Shown here: in pieces, positions 12,984-20,464 of the stretch
How positions within the stretch are numbered: position 1 is the first letter of the stretch
How the letters are laid out: every line of letters begins with the position of its first letter
Position numbers and translations under genes: made by a program
Notes under the pieces: generated by a model
Databases searched by the model: none
The model's input: only the letters and a program-made list of their open reading frames with translations
Told to the model about the DNA's origin: nothing
Origin: an uncultured Oscillospiraceae bacterium
GTDB lineage: Bacteria; Bacillota; Clostridia; Oscillospirales; Oscillospiraceae
Reading direction: 5' to 3'
DNA length: 26,154 bases
Assembly: GCA_947631805.1 (NCBI GenBank)
Contig: CANRNA010000004.1
Span: forward strand, 1-26,154

Positions 12984-15173
12984 ATGGCAGAATTTTCGCC
13001 CGATAAAGCCTTTGACGAGCTGTCGGCGGTCCTGGAGGAGAACAGCCCCAACGCGGACCTGGCCCGCATCCGCCAGGCCTTCGACTTTGCCGTGGTGGCC
13101 CACGACGGCCAGAAGCGCAAGGACGGCTCTCCCTACGTGACCCACGCCATCGCCGCGGCCATGATAGCCGGGGAGATGGGTTTGGACGACGAGTCCATCA
13201 TGGCGGCCCTGCTCCACGACGTGCTGGAGGACACCACCACCACCCACGAGGAGCTGGAGGCCCGGTTCGGCCCGGAGGTGGCCGACATCGTGGAGGGCGT
13301 GACGAAGCTGACCCGCGTCCAGTACAGCACCCTGGAGGAGGCCCAGATGGAGAACCTCCGGAAGATGCTCCTGGCCATGGCCAAGGATATCCGGGTCATC
13401 CTCATCAAGCTGGCGGACCGGCTGCACAACATGCGCACCATGGAATTCCAGAGCCCGGAAAAGCAGCTTTCCAAGTCACGGGAGACCATGGAGATATACG
13501 CCCCCATCGCCCACCGGCTGGGCGTGGAGAAGATGAAGGACGAGCTGGAGGACCTGTCGCTGCTGTATCTGGACCCGGTGGGCTACCGGGAGATAACCAG
13601 CATCCTGGACAAGCGCCGGGAGGTGATGGAGCGGTTCCAGAAATCCATGGAGGAGCGCATCGGCGAGCGCATGGAGCAGGAGCACATCCAGTGCAAGGTC
13701 TACGGCCGCCTGAAGCACATCTACAGCATCTACCGGAAGATGTACGCCCAGCACCTGGGCGTGGAGGAGATATTCGACCTGTGCGCCTTCCGGGTGATCG
13801 TGAACGACCTGGCCGACTGCTACAACGTGCTGGGCATCATCCACGAGATGTTCCGCCCGGTCCCTGGCCGGTTCAAGGACTATATCTCCACCCCCAAGCC
13901 CAACAACTACCAGAGCCTGCACACCACCGTCATCGGCTCGGAGGGCATCCCCTTCGAGGTGCAGATACGTACCTGGCAGATGCACTTCACGGCGGAATAC
14001 GGCGTCGCCGCCCACTGGAAGTATAAGTCCGGCAGCCTGGGCCACAAGGACGGGGACGAGGAGAAATTCGCCTGGATACGCCGTCTGCTGGAGACCCAGC
14101 AGGACTCGGACGTACAGGACTTCTACCACGACCTGAAGGTGGACCTGTTCGACGACGAGGTGTTCGTCTTCACCCCCAACGGGGACGTGAAGAGCCTCCC
14201 CGCCGGGGCCACCCCCATCGACTTCGCCTACGCCATCCACTCCGCCGTGGGCAACTCCATGACCGGGGCCAAGGTGAACGGCCGCATCGTGCCCATCGCC
14301 TACCCCCTGCAAAACGGCGACATCGTCTCCATCATCACCTCCCACTCCTCCGCCGGGCCCAGCCGGGACTGGCTGAACATCGCCAAGAGCGGCGAGGCCC
14401 GCTCCAAGATCAAGCAGTGGTTCAAAAAGGAGCGCCGGGAGGAGAACATCCAGCAGGGCCGGGAGATGTTCGAGGCGGAGGCCCGCCGGGCGGGGCTGTC
14501 CATGGCCGACGTGACGGACCCGGAGATGCTCCCCCACATCCTCAAGCGCCTGGCCGTCACGGAGCTGGACGACGTATTCGCCTCCATCGGCTACGGGGGC
14601 ATGACCGCCGTCCACGCCGTGGGCCGCATCCGGGATGAGATCGTCCGCAACCGCACCGCAGTGCGCAAGACCGAGATAGAGAAGATGCAGGAGCGGGCCG
14701 ACCGCCGCCAGCAGAAGGAGCTCAAGGCAGTCCAGGGCGTGCTGGTGGAGGGGCTGGACAACTGCCTCATCAAGTTCTCCCGCTGCTGCACCCCCGTGCC
14801 GGGAGACCCCATCGTGGGCTTCATCACCCGCGGCCTGGGGGTGTCCATCCACCGGCGGGACTGCATCAACTACCGCCGGGACGAGGACAAGGGCCGGTGG
14901 ATAAGCGTGTCCTGGGCCGCCCGCATCACCGACAGCTACGCCGCCGACATCTACATCACCTCCGACGAGCGGGGCGGCCTGGTGATGGATATCGCCACCG
15001 TTTTGAACAGTCTCAACGCCAAGGTCCGGGGCCTGACCGCACGGGACACCGGCAAGGGCATCTCCACCGTGGTCATCTCCCTGGAGGTGAATCACGCCTC
15101 GGAGCTTCAGACCATCATCAACAAGCTGCAGGCCGTGCGGGGCGTGCGGGAGATAAACCGGGGAGGCATCTGA
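12984..15173 (+). CDS. relA: Bifunctional (p)ppGpp synthetase/hydrolase Rel
   Basis: Controls the stringent response by making and degrading (p)ppGpp. 729 residues with all domains in order. The HD hydrolase has His54, His78-Asp79, Glu82-Asp83 and Asp145 in LADRLHN. The synthetase (from about 238) has GRLKHIYSIYRKM, the RFKD motif before YISTPKPNNYQSLHT, and EVQIRT. RFKD is the RXKD form of bifunctional enzymes, unlike the EXDD of synthetase-only RelA, and the hydrolase residues are also intact. TGS follows (VFVFTPNGDVKSLPAGAT, about 391-450), then a conserved-cysteine region (KFSRCCTPVPGD, about 597) and a C-terminal ACT domain (about 655-729) for ribosome sensing. The ribosome site before ATG 12984 is only a purine-rich GAAGAAGAG. 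The following dtd gene begins 2 bases after its stop. Confidence 0.96.
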   Translation: MAEFSPDKAFDELSAVLEENSPNADLARIRQAFDFAVVAHDGQKRKDGSPYVTHAIAAAMIAGEMGLDDESIMAALLHDVLEDTTTTHEELEARFGPEVADIVEGVTKLTRVQYSTLEEAQMENLRKMLLAMAKDIRVILIKLADRLHNMRTMEFQSPEKQLSKSRETMEIYAPIAHRLGVEKMKDELEDLSLLYLDPVGYREITSILDKRREVMERFQKSMEERIGERMEQEHIQCKVYGRLKHIYSIYRKMYAQHLGVEEIFDLCAFRVIVNDLADCYNVLGIIHEMFRPVPGRFKDYISTPKPNNYQSLHTTVIGSEGIPFEVQIRTWQMHFTAEYGVAAHWKYKSGSLGHKDGDEEKFAWIRRLLETQQDSDVQDFYHDLKVDLFDDEVFVFTPNGDVKSLPAGATPIDFAYAIHSAVGNSMTGAKVNGRIVPIAYPLQNGDIVSIITSHSSAGPSRDWLNIAKSGEARSKIKQWFKKERREENIQQGREMFEAEARRAGLSMADVTDPEMLPHILKRLAVTELDDVFASIGYGGMTAVHAVGRIRDEIVRNRTAVRKTEIEKMQERADRRQQKELKAVQGVLVEGLDNCLIKFSRCCTPVPGDPIVGFITRGLGVSIHRRDCINYRRDEDKGRWISVSWAARITDSYAADIYITSDERGGLVMDIATVLNSLNAKVRGLTARDTGKGISTVVISLEVNHASELQTIINKLQAVRGVREINRGGI

Positions 15174-15175
15174 CT

Positions 15176-15622
15176 ATGCGCGCTGTAGTGACCCGCGTGA
15201 AAAACGCACGGGTGGAGATAGACGGGACCGTCCACGGCCAGATAGGCCAGGGCTTTCTGGTGCTGCTGGGCGTCCACACAGAGGACGGGCCCGACCAGGC
15301 GGCCAAAATAGCCGACAAGATATGCGGCCTGCGGATATTTGAGGACGCTGCGGGCAAGATGAACGTCAACCCCACAGACGCCGGGGCCAACAGCCTGCTC
15401 ATCATCAGCCAGTTCACCCTGTTCGCCGACTGCCGCAGCCGTCGGCCCGGCTTCACCATGGCCGCCCGGCCGGAAAAGGCCATCCCCCTGTACGAGACGG
15501 TCATATCCCTGTGCCGGGAGCGTGGCTTTCAGGTGGAGACCGGCGTATTCGGCGCGGACATGCAGGTGTTCAGCCAGAACGACGGCCCCGTGACCATACT
15601 GCTTGACACAAAGGAGCTCTGA
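15176..15622 (+). CDS. dtd: D-aminoacyl-tRNA deacylase DTD
   Basis: Removes D-amino acids (and achiral glycine) wrongly attached to tRNA. 148 residues from the ATG at 15176; GGGAGG inside the end of rel is the ribosome site. Family motifs: MRAVVTRVKNARVEIDG at the start, SQFTLFADC (78-86) of the active-site pocket, and the cross-subunit GP motif NDGPVTI (Gly137-Pro138) that guards chirality. The loop after ADC reads RSRRPGF, one residue shorter than the common RKGRRPSF form. The rel-dtd order is widespread in Firmicutes, so the context agrees. The next gene begins one base after its stop. Confidence 0.95.
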   Translation: MRAVVTRVKNARVEIDGTVHGQIGQGFLVLLGVHTEDGPDQAAKIADKICGLRIFEDAAGKMNVNPTDAGANSLLIISQFTLFADCRSRRPGFTMAARPEKAIPLYETVISLCRERGFQVETGVFGADMQVFSQNDGPVTILLDTKEL

Positions 15623-15623
15623 C

Positions 15624-16226
15624 ATGCTTATCAAATGCCTCACCGTCGGCCAGATCGAGACCAACTGCTACATCGTCACCGACGAGAACACCTTAGAGTG
15701 CGCCGTCATCGACCCGGGCGACGAGTCCAACACCATCCTCAACTACCTGGAGGACAACCACCTCAAGGCCAAATACATCCTGCTCACCCACGGCCACTTC
15801 GACCACACCACGGCGGTGGAACCCGTCCGGGAGGAGACCGGCGCCACGGTCTTCATCAACAAAAAGGACGTGGGCCCCGGCCCCTTCCGCTTCGACGCCC
15901 CGGCGGGGACCGTCTGGTACGGGGAGGGGGACGAGCTCACCGTGGGGAGCATGACCTTCCGGGTCATAGAGACCCCCGGCCACACCCCGGGGGGCGTGTG
16001 CCTTTTGTGCGGGGAGGCCCTGTTTTCCGGGGACACCCTGTTCCGGGACTCCTGCGGCCGGACGGACTTTGACGGCGGGGACATGAACACCCTGCTGGGC
16101 AGTCTGAAGCGGCTCTATGCCCTGCCCGGCGATTACGAGGTCTACCCCGGCCACGAGGCGACCACCACCCTGGACCGGGAGCGCCGGTTCAACCAGTATA
16201 TGAAATACGCCGTGGAGGTCTGCTGA
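15624..16226 (+). CDS. Metallo-beta-lactamase-fold hydrolase (glyoxalase II-like, YcbL type)
   Basis: 200-residue cytoplasmic metal hydrolase. The metal motif THGHFDH (His56, His58, Asp60, His61) is complete, with further ligands in ETPGHTPGG (His120), FSGDTLF (Asp137) and YPGHEAT (His177). GRTD (145-148) and the length fit the short glyoxalase II-like group without the C-terminal substrate-binding extension of true GloB. Likely hydrolyses a thioester such as an acylated thiol, but the substrate is unknown. ATG at 15624 with AAGGAG about 8 bases upstream, inside dtd. Neighbours in the rel operon give no clear clue; the next gene, a MaoC hydratase, starts one base later, so the pair may share thioester metabolism (inference). 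Confidence 0.9.
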   Translation: MLIKCLTVGQIETNCYIVTDENTLECAVIDPGDESNTILNYLEDNHLKAKYILLTHGHFDHTTAVEPVREETGATVFINKKDVGPGPFRFDAPAGTVWYGEGDELTVGSMTFRVIETPGHTPGGVCLLCGEALFSGDTLFRDSCGRTDFDGGDMNTLLGSLKRLYALPGDYEVYPGHEATTTLDRERRFNQYMKYAVEVC

Positions 16227-16227
16227 C

Positions 16228-16650
16228 ATGGAACTGCGCGTTGGCCAGAGCGCCAGCTTTGGCAAGACCGTCTCCGAATCAGATATCTACGGCATGGCGG
16301 GCATCATCGGGGACTTTAACAGCCTGCACGTGAACCAGCTGGAGGCCGCCAGGAGCCCCTTCGGCGACCGTATCGCCCACGCCCTGCTGCCCGCCGGGTT
16401 CATCTCCACCGTGCTGGGGATGTATCTACCAGGGTCCGGCACCGTGTACCTCCACCAGTCCCTGGACTTCAAGGCCCCGGTGAAGATAGGCGACACCGTC
16501 ACCGCCACCGCCGCTGTGACCGAGGTCATCGACCCGGTCAAGGGCATCTACCGGTTCCGCACCTTCTGCGAGAACCAGCGGGGGGAGCTGGTGGCGGACG
16601 GCCAGGCGGTCATCAAGTACCTGCCCCCGGAAGCTGACACGAATAAATGA
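16228..16650 (+). CDS. MaoC/PhaJ-like (R)-specific enoyl-CoA hydratase family protein
   Basis: 140 residues forming one hot-dog fold. The hydratase 2 motif is recognisable: GDFNSLHVNQLEAARSPFGD with Asp29 and His34 as catalytic pair, followed by RIAHALLPAGFIS, where the common HG is HA. LDFKAPVKIGDTVTATA is the typical second half. Members add water to trans-2-enoyl-CoA giving (R)-3-hydroxyacyl-CoA, or act on related thioesters. It is the last gene of the recJ-rel-dtd operon, with a single base between it and the upstream hydrolase gene and the terminator 13 bases after its stop. Whether it serves fatty-acid or fermentative CoA-ester chemistry is open; the CoA-transferase/oxidoreductase operon lies just beyond, on the other strand. 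Confidence 0.88.
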   Translation: MELRVGQSASFGKTVSESDIYGMAGIIGDFNSLHVNQLEAARSPFGDRIAHALLPAGFISTVLGMYLPGSGTVYLHQSLDFKAPVKIGDTVTATAAVTEVIDPVKGIYRFRTFCENQRGELVADGQAVIKYLPPEADTNK

Positions 16651-16663
16651 AAAATAACGACAG

Positions 16664-16687
16664 CGGCCGCTCCTCCGGGAGCGGCCG
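16664..16687. terminator. Bidirectional intrinsic terminator between MaoC gene and the oxidoreductase operon
   Basis: A 10-bp perfect stem (16664-16673 with 16678-16687) and a four-base loop. On the minus-strand exit a T-rich tract (TTATTTTT) begins about 7 bases after the stem, and on the plus exit TTTTTT follows about 27 bases on. It closes both convergent operons. Confidence 0.8.
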
Positions 16688-16708
16688 ACATCATATCATT
16701 GACCTTTT

Positions 16709-17125
16709 TTATATTTTCCGAAACCGCACCGCGCCGCGGGCGTGGGCCAGGGCCACCAGGTTTTCCGCCTCCTCGCTGCGGACGAGCATCTCCTGCCAGC
16801 CGTCGGCATCCGCCGGGCCCAGGGCCAGGTCGCACCACACGGCGTCCAGCCCCTGGCCAAACACCAGCACATCCTCCGTCCCCCGCCGCCGAAAGGCCTC
16901 CAGGCACTGCGCCGCGCCGCCTGTCACGGTCCTGCCGCCGGGGGCGAGAAAGCCCTCGGACAGGGCCAGCGCCTCCAGCGCCCCGGCCACGGTCCGGCCC
17001 TCGGCCGCCGCCTTTGCCCTGTACCGGCGGCGGACAGGACCCTCCGCCGTCCAGGGTATCCGGGGAAAGAGCTTTTTCCGCAGCGCCTCCAGCGCCGGGT
17101 CGCTCAGGACGGGCTCAGTTGACAT
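16709..17125 (-). CDS. Unrecognised 138-residue protein at the end of the oxidoreductase operon
   Basis: I do not recognise this protein. It starts at the ATG 17123-17125 with GGGGAG about 7 bases upstream and begins 21 bases after the gamma-subunit gene, so it is almost certainly co-transcribed with the oxidoreductase. The sequence is soluble: no signal peptide or membrane helix. It is Arg-rich in the N-terminal half (VRRRYRAKAAAEGRT) and has alternating helix/strand character later (TEDVLVFGQGLDAVWCDLAL). Two cysteines are present, not in a metal motif. No catalytic signature is visible. The terminator follows 21 bases after its stop. It could be an accessory or regulatory protein for the oxidoreductase, but nothing in the sequence proves it. 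Confidence 0.75.
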   Translation of the reverse strand: MSTEPVLSDPALEALRKKLFPRIPWTAEGPVRRRYRAKAAAEGRTVAGALEALALSEGFLAPGGRTVTGGAAQCLEAFRRRGTEDVLVFGQGLDAVWCDLALGPADADGWQEMLVRSEEAENLVALAHARGAVRFRKI

Positions 17126-17146
17126 AATATCTCCCCAAGCTGCGCC

Positions 17147-17686
17147 TCAGCCCTCAAGGCAGGCAGCGCCCCGCTCCAGGGCCTGCATGTTCAGGTCCAC
17201 CAGCTTTGCCTTGGGACCGGTGAACATGTGGATGAGCATCTGGCGGATGGTCTCCTGCTTCAGGGCGCCGGTGGCGGCGATATAGGCCCCCAGCATGACC
17301 ATGTTGGCCACCTTCTTGTTGCCCAGCTCGTCGGCGATGGTGTCGCAGGGCACATACACCGCCTTCACGTCGGTGCGCTTGACCTTCTCGGAGATGATGG
17401 AGCTGTTGACGAAGATGATGCCGCCAGGGGTCACGTTGGGCTCGAACTTATGCAGGCTGGGCAGGTTCATGGCGATGAGCTCCGTGGGATAGGTGAACAC
17501 GGGAGAGCCCACCGGCTCCTCGCTGAGCACCACCTCGCAGTTGGCGGTGCCGCCCCGCATCTCCGGGCCGTAGGAGGGCACCCACGTGGCGTGGAGCCCC
17601 TCGGCCACGGCGGCCTCCACCAGGCTCTTGCCGATGCTCATGACGCCCTGGCCGCCGAAGCCGGATATGGTGATCTGCTTTTTCAC
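17147..17686 (-). CDS. 2-oxoacid:ferredoxin oxidoreductase gamma subunit (KorC/VorC-like)
   Basis: Gamma subunit of the four-subunit oxidoreductase, 179 residues from GTG at 17684-17686 (V-KKQITISGFGGQGV). AGGAGG lies 10 bases upstream. The start overlaps the beta-subunit stop by 4 bases (GTGA), so the two are coupled. A longer frame upstream lies wholly inside the beta-subunit gene. Hallmarks are GFGGQGV (9-15) and the YGPEMRGGTANCEV block (39-52), which in known structures helps bind CoA and closes the complex. VPCDTIADELGN and NMVMLGAY follow as in other gamma chains. The soluble complex carries out the CoA-dependent oxidative decarboxylation of a 2-oxoacid with ferredoxin as electron acceptor. 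Confidence 0.93.
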   Translation of the reverse strand: MKKQITISGFGGQGVMSIGKSLVEAAVAEGLHATWVPSYGPEMRGGTANCEVVLSEEPVGSPVFTYPTELIAMNLPSLHKFEPNVTPGGIIFVNSSIISEKVKRTDVKAVYVPCDTIADELGNKKVANMVMLGAYIAATGALKQETIRQMLIHMFTGPKAKLVDLNMQALERGAACLEG

Positions 17687-18426
17687 GTGCCCTGCACCTC
17701 CTTGATGACTCCCAGGGGATAGTAAGCGGCCATATTCTCCAGCAGCCACTTGTTGGCCTCCAGCGGGGTCATGCCCCAGTTGGTGGGGCAGGCGGACAGC
17801 ACCTCCACAAAGGTGAAGCCCACGCCGGACAGCTGCAGCTCAAAGGCCTTCTTGATGGCCTTTTTGGCCTTGTTCAGATGGGGGATGTCCGCCACGCACA
17901 CCCGCTCGGCATAGGCCAGCCCGTCCAGGGTGGAGAGCATCTCCGCCATGCGGATAGGGCTGCCGTGGAGCTCCTTCTGCCGTCCCTGGGGGGCGGTGGT
18001 GGCGTGCTGGCCCAGCAGGGTCGTGGGGGCCATCTGGCCGCCGGTCATGCCGTAAATGGCGTTGTTGATGAACACCGTGGTGAATTTCTCCCCCCGCATG
18101 GCCGCGTGGACGATCTCCGCCGCGCCGATGGAGGCCAGGTCGCCGTCGCCCTGATAGGTGACGACCAGCTGGTCCTGGTGGGTCCTCTTGATGGCGGTGG
18201 CCACAGCCGGAGCCCGGCCGTGTATCGCCTCGATGGTGTCGCAGGCAAAGTAGTTGCCGGCGAAGACGGAGCAGCCCACCGGGCAGACCAGGATGGCCGT
18301 GTCGATGACCCCCAGCTCCTCCATGCACTCCGCCACCAGTTTATGTATGATACCGTGGCTGCATCCGGGGCAGTAATGAAGCTCCCGGTCCTGCAGACCC
18401 GCGCTCTTGCGATATACTGTCGTCAT
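17683..18426 (-). CDS. 2-oxoacid:ferredoxin oxidoreductase beta subunit, TPP-binding (KorB-like)
   Basis: Thiamine-diphosphate-binding beta subunit, 247 residues, the normal size when separate. Cysteines of CPGCSHG (Cys19, Cys22) and CPVGC (Cys48, Cys52) occur in the region that holds the internal [4Fe-4S] cluster, with SACPTNWG later. The TPP/Mg motif is GDGD (93-96) continuing LASIGAAEIVHA and ending NNAIYGMTGGQ (121-131). The GMTGGQMAPTT form is typical of clostridial branched-chain/2-oxoglutarate enzymes rather than pyruvate:ferredoxin oxidoreductase. It begins 1 base after the alpha-subunit stop and overlaps the gamma gene. Exact 2-oxoacid (2-oxoisovalerate group versus 2-oxoglutarate) cannot be settled by reading. 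Confidence 0.93.
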   Translation of the reverse strand: MTTVYRKSAGLQDRELHYCPGCSHGIIHKLVAECMEELGVIDTAILVCPVGCSVFAGNYFACDTIEAIHGRAPAVATAIKRTHQDQLVVTYQGDGDLASIGAAEIVHAAMRGEKFTTVFINNAIYGMTGGQMAPTTLLGQHATTAPQGRQKELHGSPIRMAEMLSTLDGLAYAERVCVADIPHLNKAKKAIKKAFELQLSGVGFTFVEVLSACPTNWGMTPLEANKWLLENMAAYYPLGVIKEVQGT

Positions 18427-18427
18427 T

Positions 18428-19495
18428 TTACCGCACCTCCCGCAGGATCATTCCCGCCTGCTCGGCAATGTCCTCCACGCTGGGGACCATGCCGCCCACG
18501 CGGCCGTGGAAACGGACGGGCTTGACGCCCTGGACGGCCAGCTGCACGTCCTCCAGCATCTGGCCCAGGCTCATCTCCACCACCAAAACGGCCATGACGC
18601 TGGGCTGCGCCGCCAGCTCCGCAAGCCGGGCGGAGGGGAACGGCCACACCGTCTGGGGCCGGAACAGACCGGCCTTCACGCCCTTGGCCTCCAGCTCCTC
18701 CACGGCGGACAGGGCGATACGGGAGGGTGTGCCATAGGCCGTGATAAGTATCTCGCAGCCCTCGGCGTCCTTTTCCTCCCAGCGGGTCTCCTTCTCGGCG
18801 ATGGTCTTGTACTTCTGCTCCAACGCCCGGTTGAACCGCTCGCAGTCCGGCGCGTCGATGCGCAGGGAGGTGATGAAGTTGCTGTGCGCCCGGCCCCGGC
18901 GGCCGCTGGCCGCCCAGTCCTTGGGGGGCACCTCCCGCTTGGGGATGGGGTGCCACTCGATGGGCTCCATCATCTGACCGATCATGCCGTCGGCCAGGAT
19001 CATCACCGGCATGCGATATATATCCGCCAGATCGAATGCCTCCTGGGTCATGTCCACGGCCTCCTGGATGTTGCAGGGGGCCAGCACGATGGTGCGGTAA
19101 TCGCCGTTGCCGCCGCCTCTGGTGGCCTGGAAATAGTCACACTGGGACGGCTGGATGGTGCCAAGGCCGGGGCCGCCGCGCATCACGTTCACCACCACCG
19201 CAGGCAGCTCGCCGCTGGACAGGGCGCTGATGCCCTCCTGCTTCAGGCTGACGCCGGGAGAGGAGGAGCTGGTCATGGCCCGCACGCCGGAGGCCGACGC
19301 GCCGTAGACCATATTGATGGCCGCCAGCTCCGACTCCGACTGGACAAAGACCCCGCCCACCTGGGGCAGCCGCATGGACATATACTCGGGTATCTCATTC
19401 TGAGGCGTGATAGGGTAACCGAAGAAGCACTTGCAGCCCGCCCGGACGGCGGCCTCTGCGATGGCCTCGTTGCCCTTCCACAGTTCCTTTGCCAC
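18428..19495 (-). CDS. vorB: 2-oxoacid:ferredoxin oxidoreductase alpha subunit (VorB type)
   Basis: Alpha subunit, about 355 residues. It matches proteins named 3-methyl-2-oxobutanoate dehydrogenase subunit VorB: KGNEAIAEAAVRAGC, FFGYPITPQNEIPEYMS, AINMVYGASASG, TSSSSPGVSLKQEGISAL, NVMRGGPGLGTIQPSQ, and DGMIGQMMEP. I prefer the GTG at 19493-19495: AAAAGGAG lies 9 bases before it, and the resulting start (M)AKELWKGNEA fits homologues. The ATG at 19502-19504 directly abuts the same AGGAG with no spacing. If that ATG is used the gene ends at 19504. The subunit contributes the pyrimidine and domain II parts of the TPP site. Substrate assignment to branched-chain 2-oxoacids rests on family resemblance only. 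Confidence 0.92.
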   Translation of the reverse strand: MAKELWKGNEAIAEAAVRAGCKCFFGYPITPQNEIPEYMSMRLPQVGGVFVQSESELAAINMVYGASASGVRAMTSSSSPGVSLKQEGISALSSGELPAVVVNVMRGGPGLGTIQPSQCDYFQATRGGGNGDYRTIVLAPCNIQEAVDMTQEAFDLADIYRMPVMILADGMIGQMMEPIEWHPIPKREVPPKDWAASGRRGRAHSNFITSLRIDAPDCERFNRALEQKYKTIAEKETRWEEKDAEGCEILITAYGTPSRIALSAVEELEAKGVKAGLFRPQTVWPFPSARLAELAAQPSVMAVLVVEMSLGQMLEDVQLAVQGVKPVRFHGRVGGMVPSVEDIAEQAGMILREVR

Positions 19496-19516
19496 GATAC
19501 TCATCTCCTTTTCTCG

Positions 19517-19729
19517 TTATTCTTTCTCAATGCTGATGACCGAATCAGGACAGATCTTCGCGCAGCTTGCGCAGGCGATGCACGCCGACGCATCCGTCAC
19601 CGCCGCCGGGTGATAACCCTTCTCGTTTGTCCCGCTCATATCCAGAGCCAGGATGTGCTTGGGGCACACGGACACGCAGAGCTCACAGCCCTTGCAGCGG
19701 TCGCGGTCAAAATGTAAAAATACGGTCAT
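19517..19729 (-). CDS. 2x[4Fe-4S] ferredoxin-type delta subunit of the oxidoreductase
   Basis: 70 residues with two complete CxxCxxCxxxC motifs: Cys12, 15, 18, 22 and Cys50, 53, 56, 60, spaced as in 8Fe ferredoxins, each followed by the expected Pro. It should carry electrons from the TPP site to free ferredoxin, as the delta (KorD) chain of four-subunit enzymes. Its spacer between clusters (about 27 residues) is longer than in free clostridial ferredoxin, as is usual for delta subunits. AGGAGGTGAG lies about 5 bases before the ATG at 19727-19729. It precedes the alpha subunit by 21 bases (12 if the upstream ATG is used). Confidence 0.93.
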   Translation of the reverse strand: MTVFLHFDRDRCKGCELCVSVCPKHILALDMSGTNEKGYHPAAVTDASACIACASCAKICPDSVISIEKE

Positions 19730-19759
19730 AGGTTCTCACCTCCTTCCGCCCTGCCAAAT

Positions 19760-20464
19760 TCACTTATCCCAGGGCTTCTTCATGTAAATATCTATGGGAA
19801 ACACCGGCTCGGCCAGAGGCGGCAGAGACGCGGCCAAAGCGCGCTCCGCCGTGTGGCACACCACCGGGATGCCCGTCATATAGGACACCGTCTCCGCCAG
19901 CTCCGCCCCCAGAAGGATGTCCTCCCGGGTGGTCTCGCCGCACAGGTGGGTGTTGTTCACGATGCCGTCCATAGGCAGGCCCATGATGTCCTCTATCCGC
20001 CGGATGTTCCAGGCCGCCGCCTCCGGGGTGCTCACCTGAGGCCGCCGGGCGTTGAGCACGAACAGCATCTCCCGGTCCTGGGCGGCTATCTGGTGGCGGT
20101 AGCGGCTGAGGACCCGCGCCCCGGAGTCCCCGCCGATGTCCAGCACGCTCCGCAGAGACTGGTCCTGGAGCAGGGTGTTCAGCTCCGCGGGCAGGGCGGG
20201 CAGGTCGGCGTCCACCAGGGTCTGGGAGCTGGACACGAACCGGATGCCCAGCTGGCGGAACATGTCCCGCCGCTCCCGGGAGCGGAAATAGGGATTGACC
20301 ACATCCAAATCTGCCAGGGCCGTTTTCACCCCCGCCCTGGCCAGGGCAAATACCAGATTCACGGCCACCTCCGTCTTGCCGGTGCCGCTGTGGCCAACCA
20401 GCGCCGTCAGACGGTGGGCCGTCATCCAAGGTGCGGCAGTGTTTTCCAAGTGCCCGCCTCCCAT
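19760..20464 (-). CDS. Uncharacterised P-loop ATPase (MinD/SIMIBI-like) inside the oxidoreductase operon
   Basis: About 234 residues. Walker A is GHSGTGKTE (24-32), followed by a helix VAVNLVFALARAGVKTA, then ALADLDVVNPYFRSRE (50-65) and VLDIGGDSGARVLSRY (107-122), a Walker B-like strand with acidic residues. The order P-loop, DLD, DIGGD resembles MinD/ParA/CobQ-type SIMIBI ATPases, but the usual second lysine of the deviant Walker A is not obvious. No membrane segment. Start is ambiguous: ATG 20462-20464 overlaps the CoA-transferase stop (TGATG); TTG 20447-20449 sits 7 bases after GGGAGG; ATG 20423-20425 gives the start closest to the P-loop (MTAHRLTALVG). It lies between a CoA-transferase and the ferredoxin subunit, so a role in assembling or regulating the enzyme is possible. 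I do not know a characterised homologue. Confidence 0.82.
   Translation of the reverse strand: MGGGHLENTAAPWMTAHRLTALVGHSGTGKTEVAVNLVFALARAGVKTALADLDVVNPYFRSRERRDMFRQLGIRFVSSSQTLVDADLPALPAELNTLLQDQSLRSVLDIGGDSGARVLSRYRHQIAAQDREMLFVLNARRPQVSTPEAAAWNIRRIEDIMGLPMDGIVNNTHLCGETTREDILLGAELAETVSYMTGIPVVCHTAERALAASLPPLAEPVFPIDIYMKKPWDK

Noticed and set aside
10956..13427. 823-residue minus-strand frame across recJ and rel
   Set aside because: Low-complexity shadow of two conserved genes on the plus strand; no ribosome site or known domain.
13476..15095. 539-residue minus-strand frame opposite rel
   Set aside because: Val/His/Asp-rich mirror of the conserved rel gene, with no recognisable domain.
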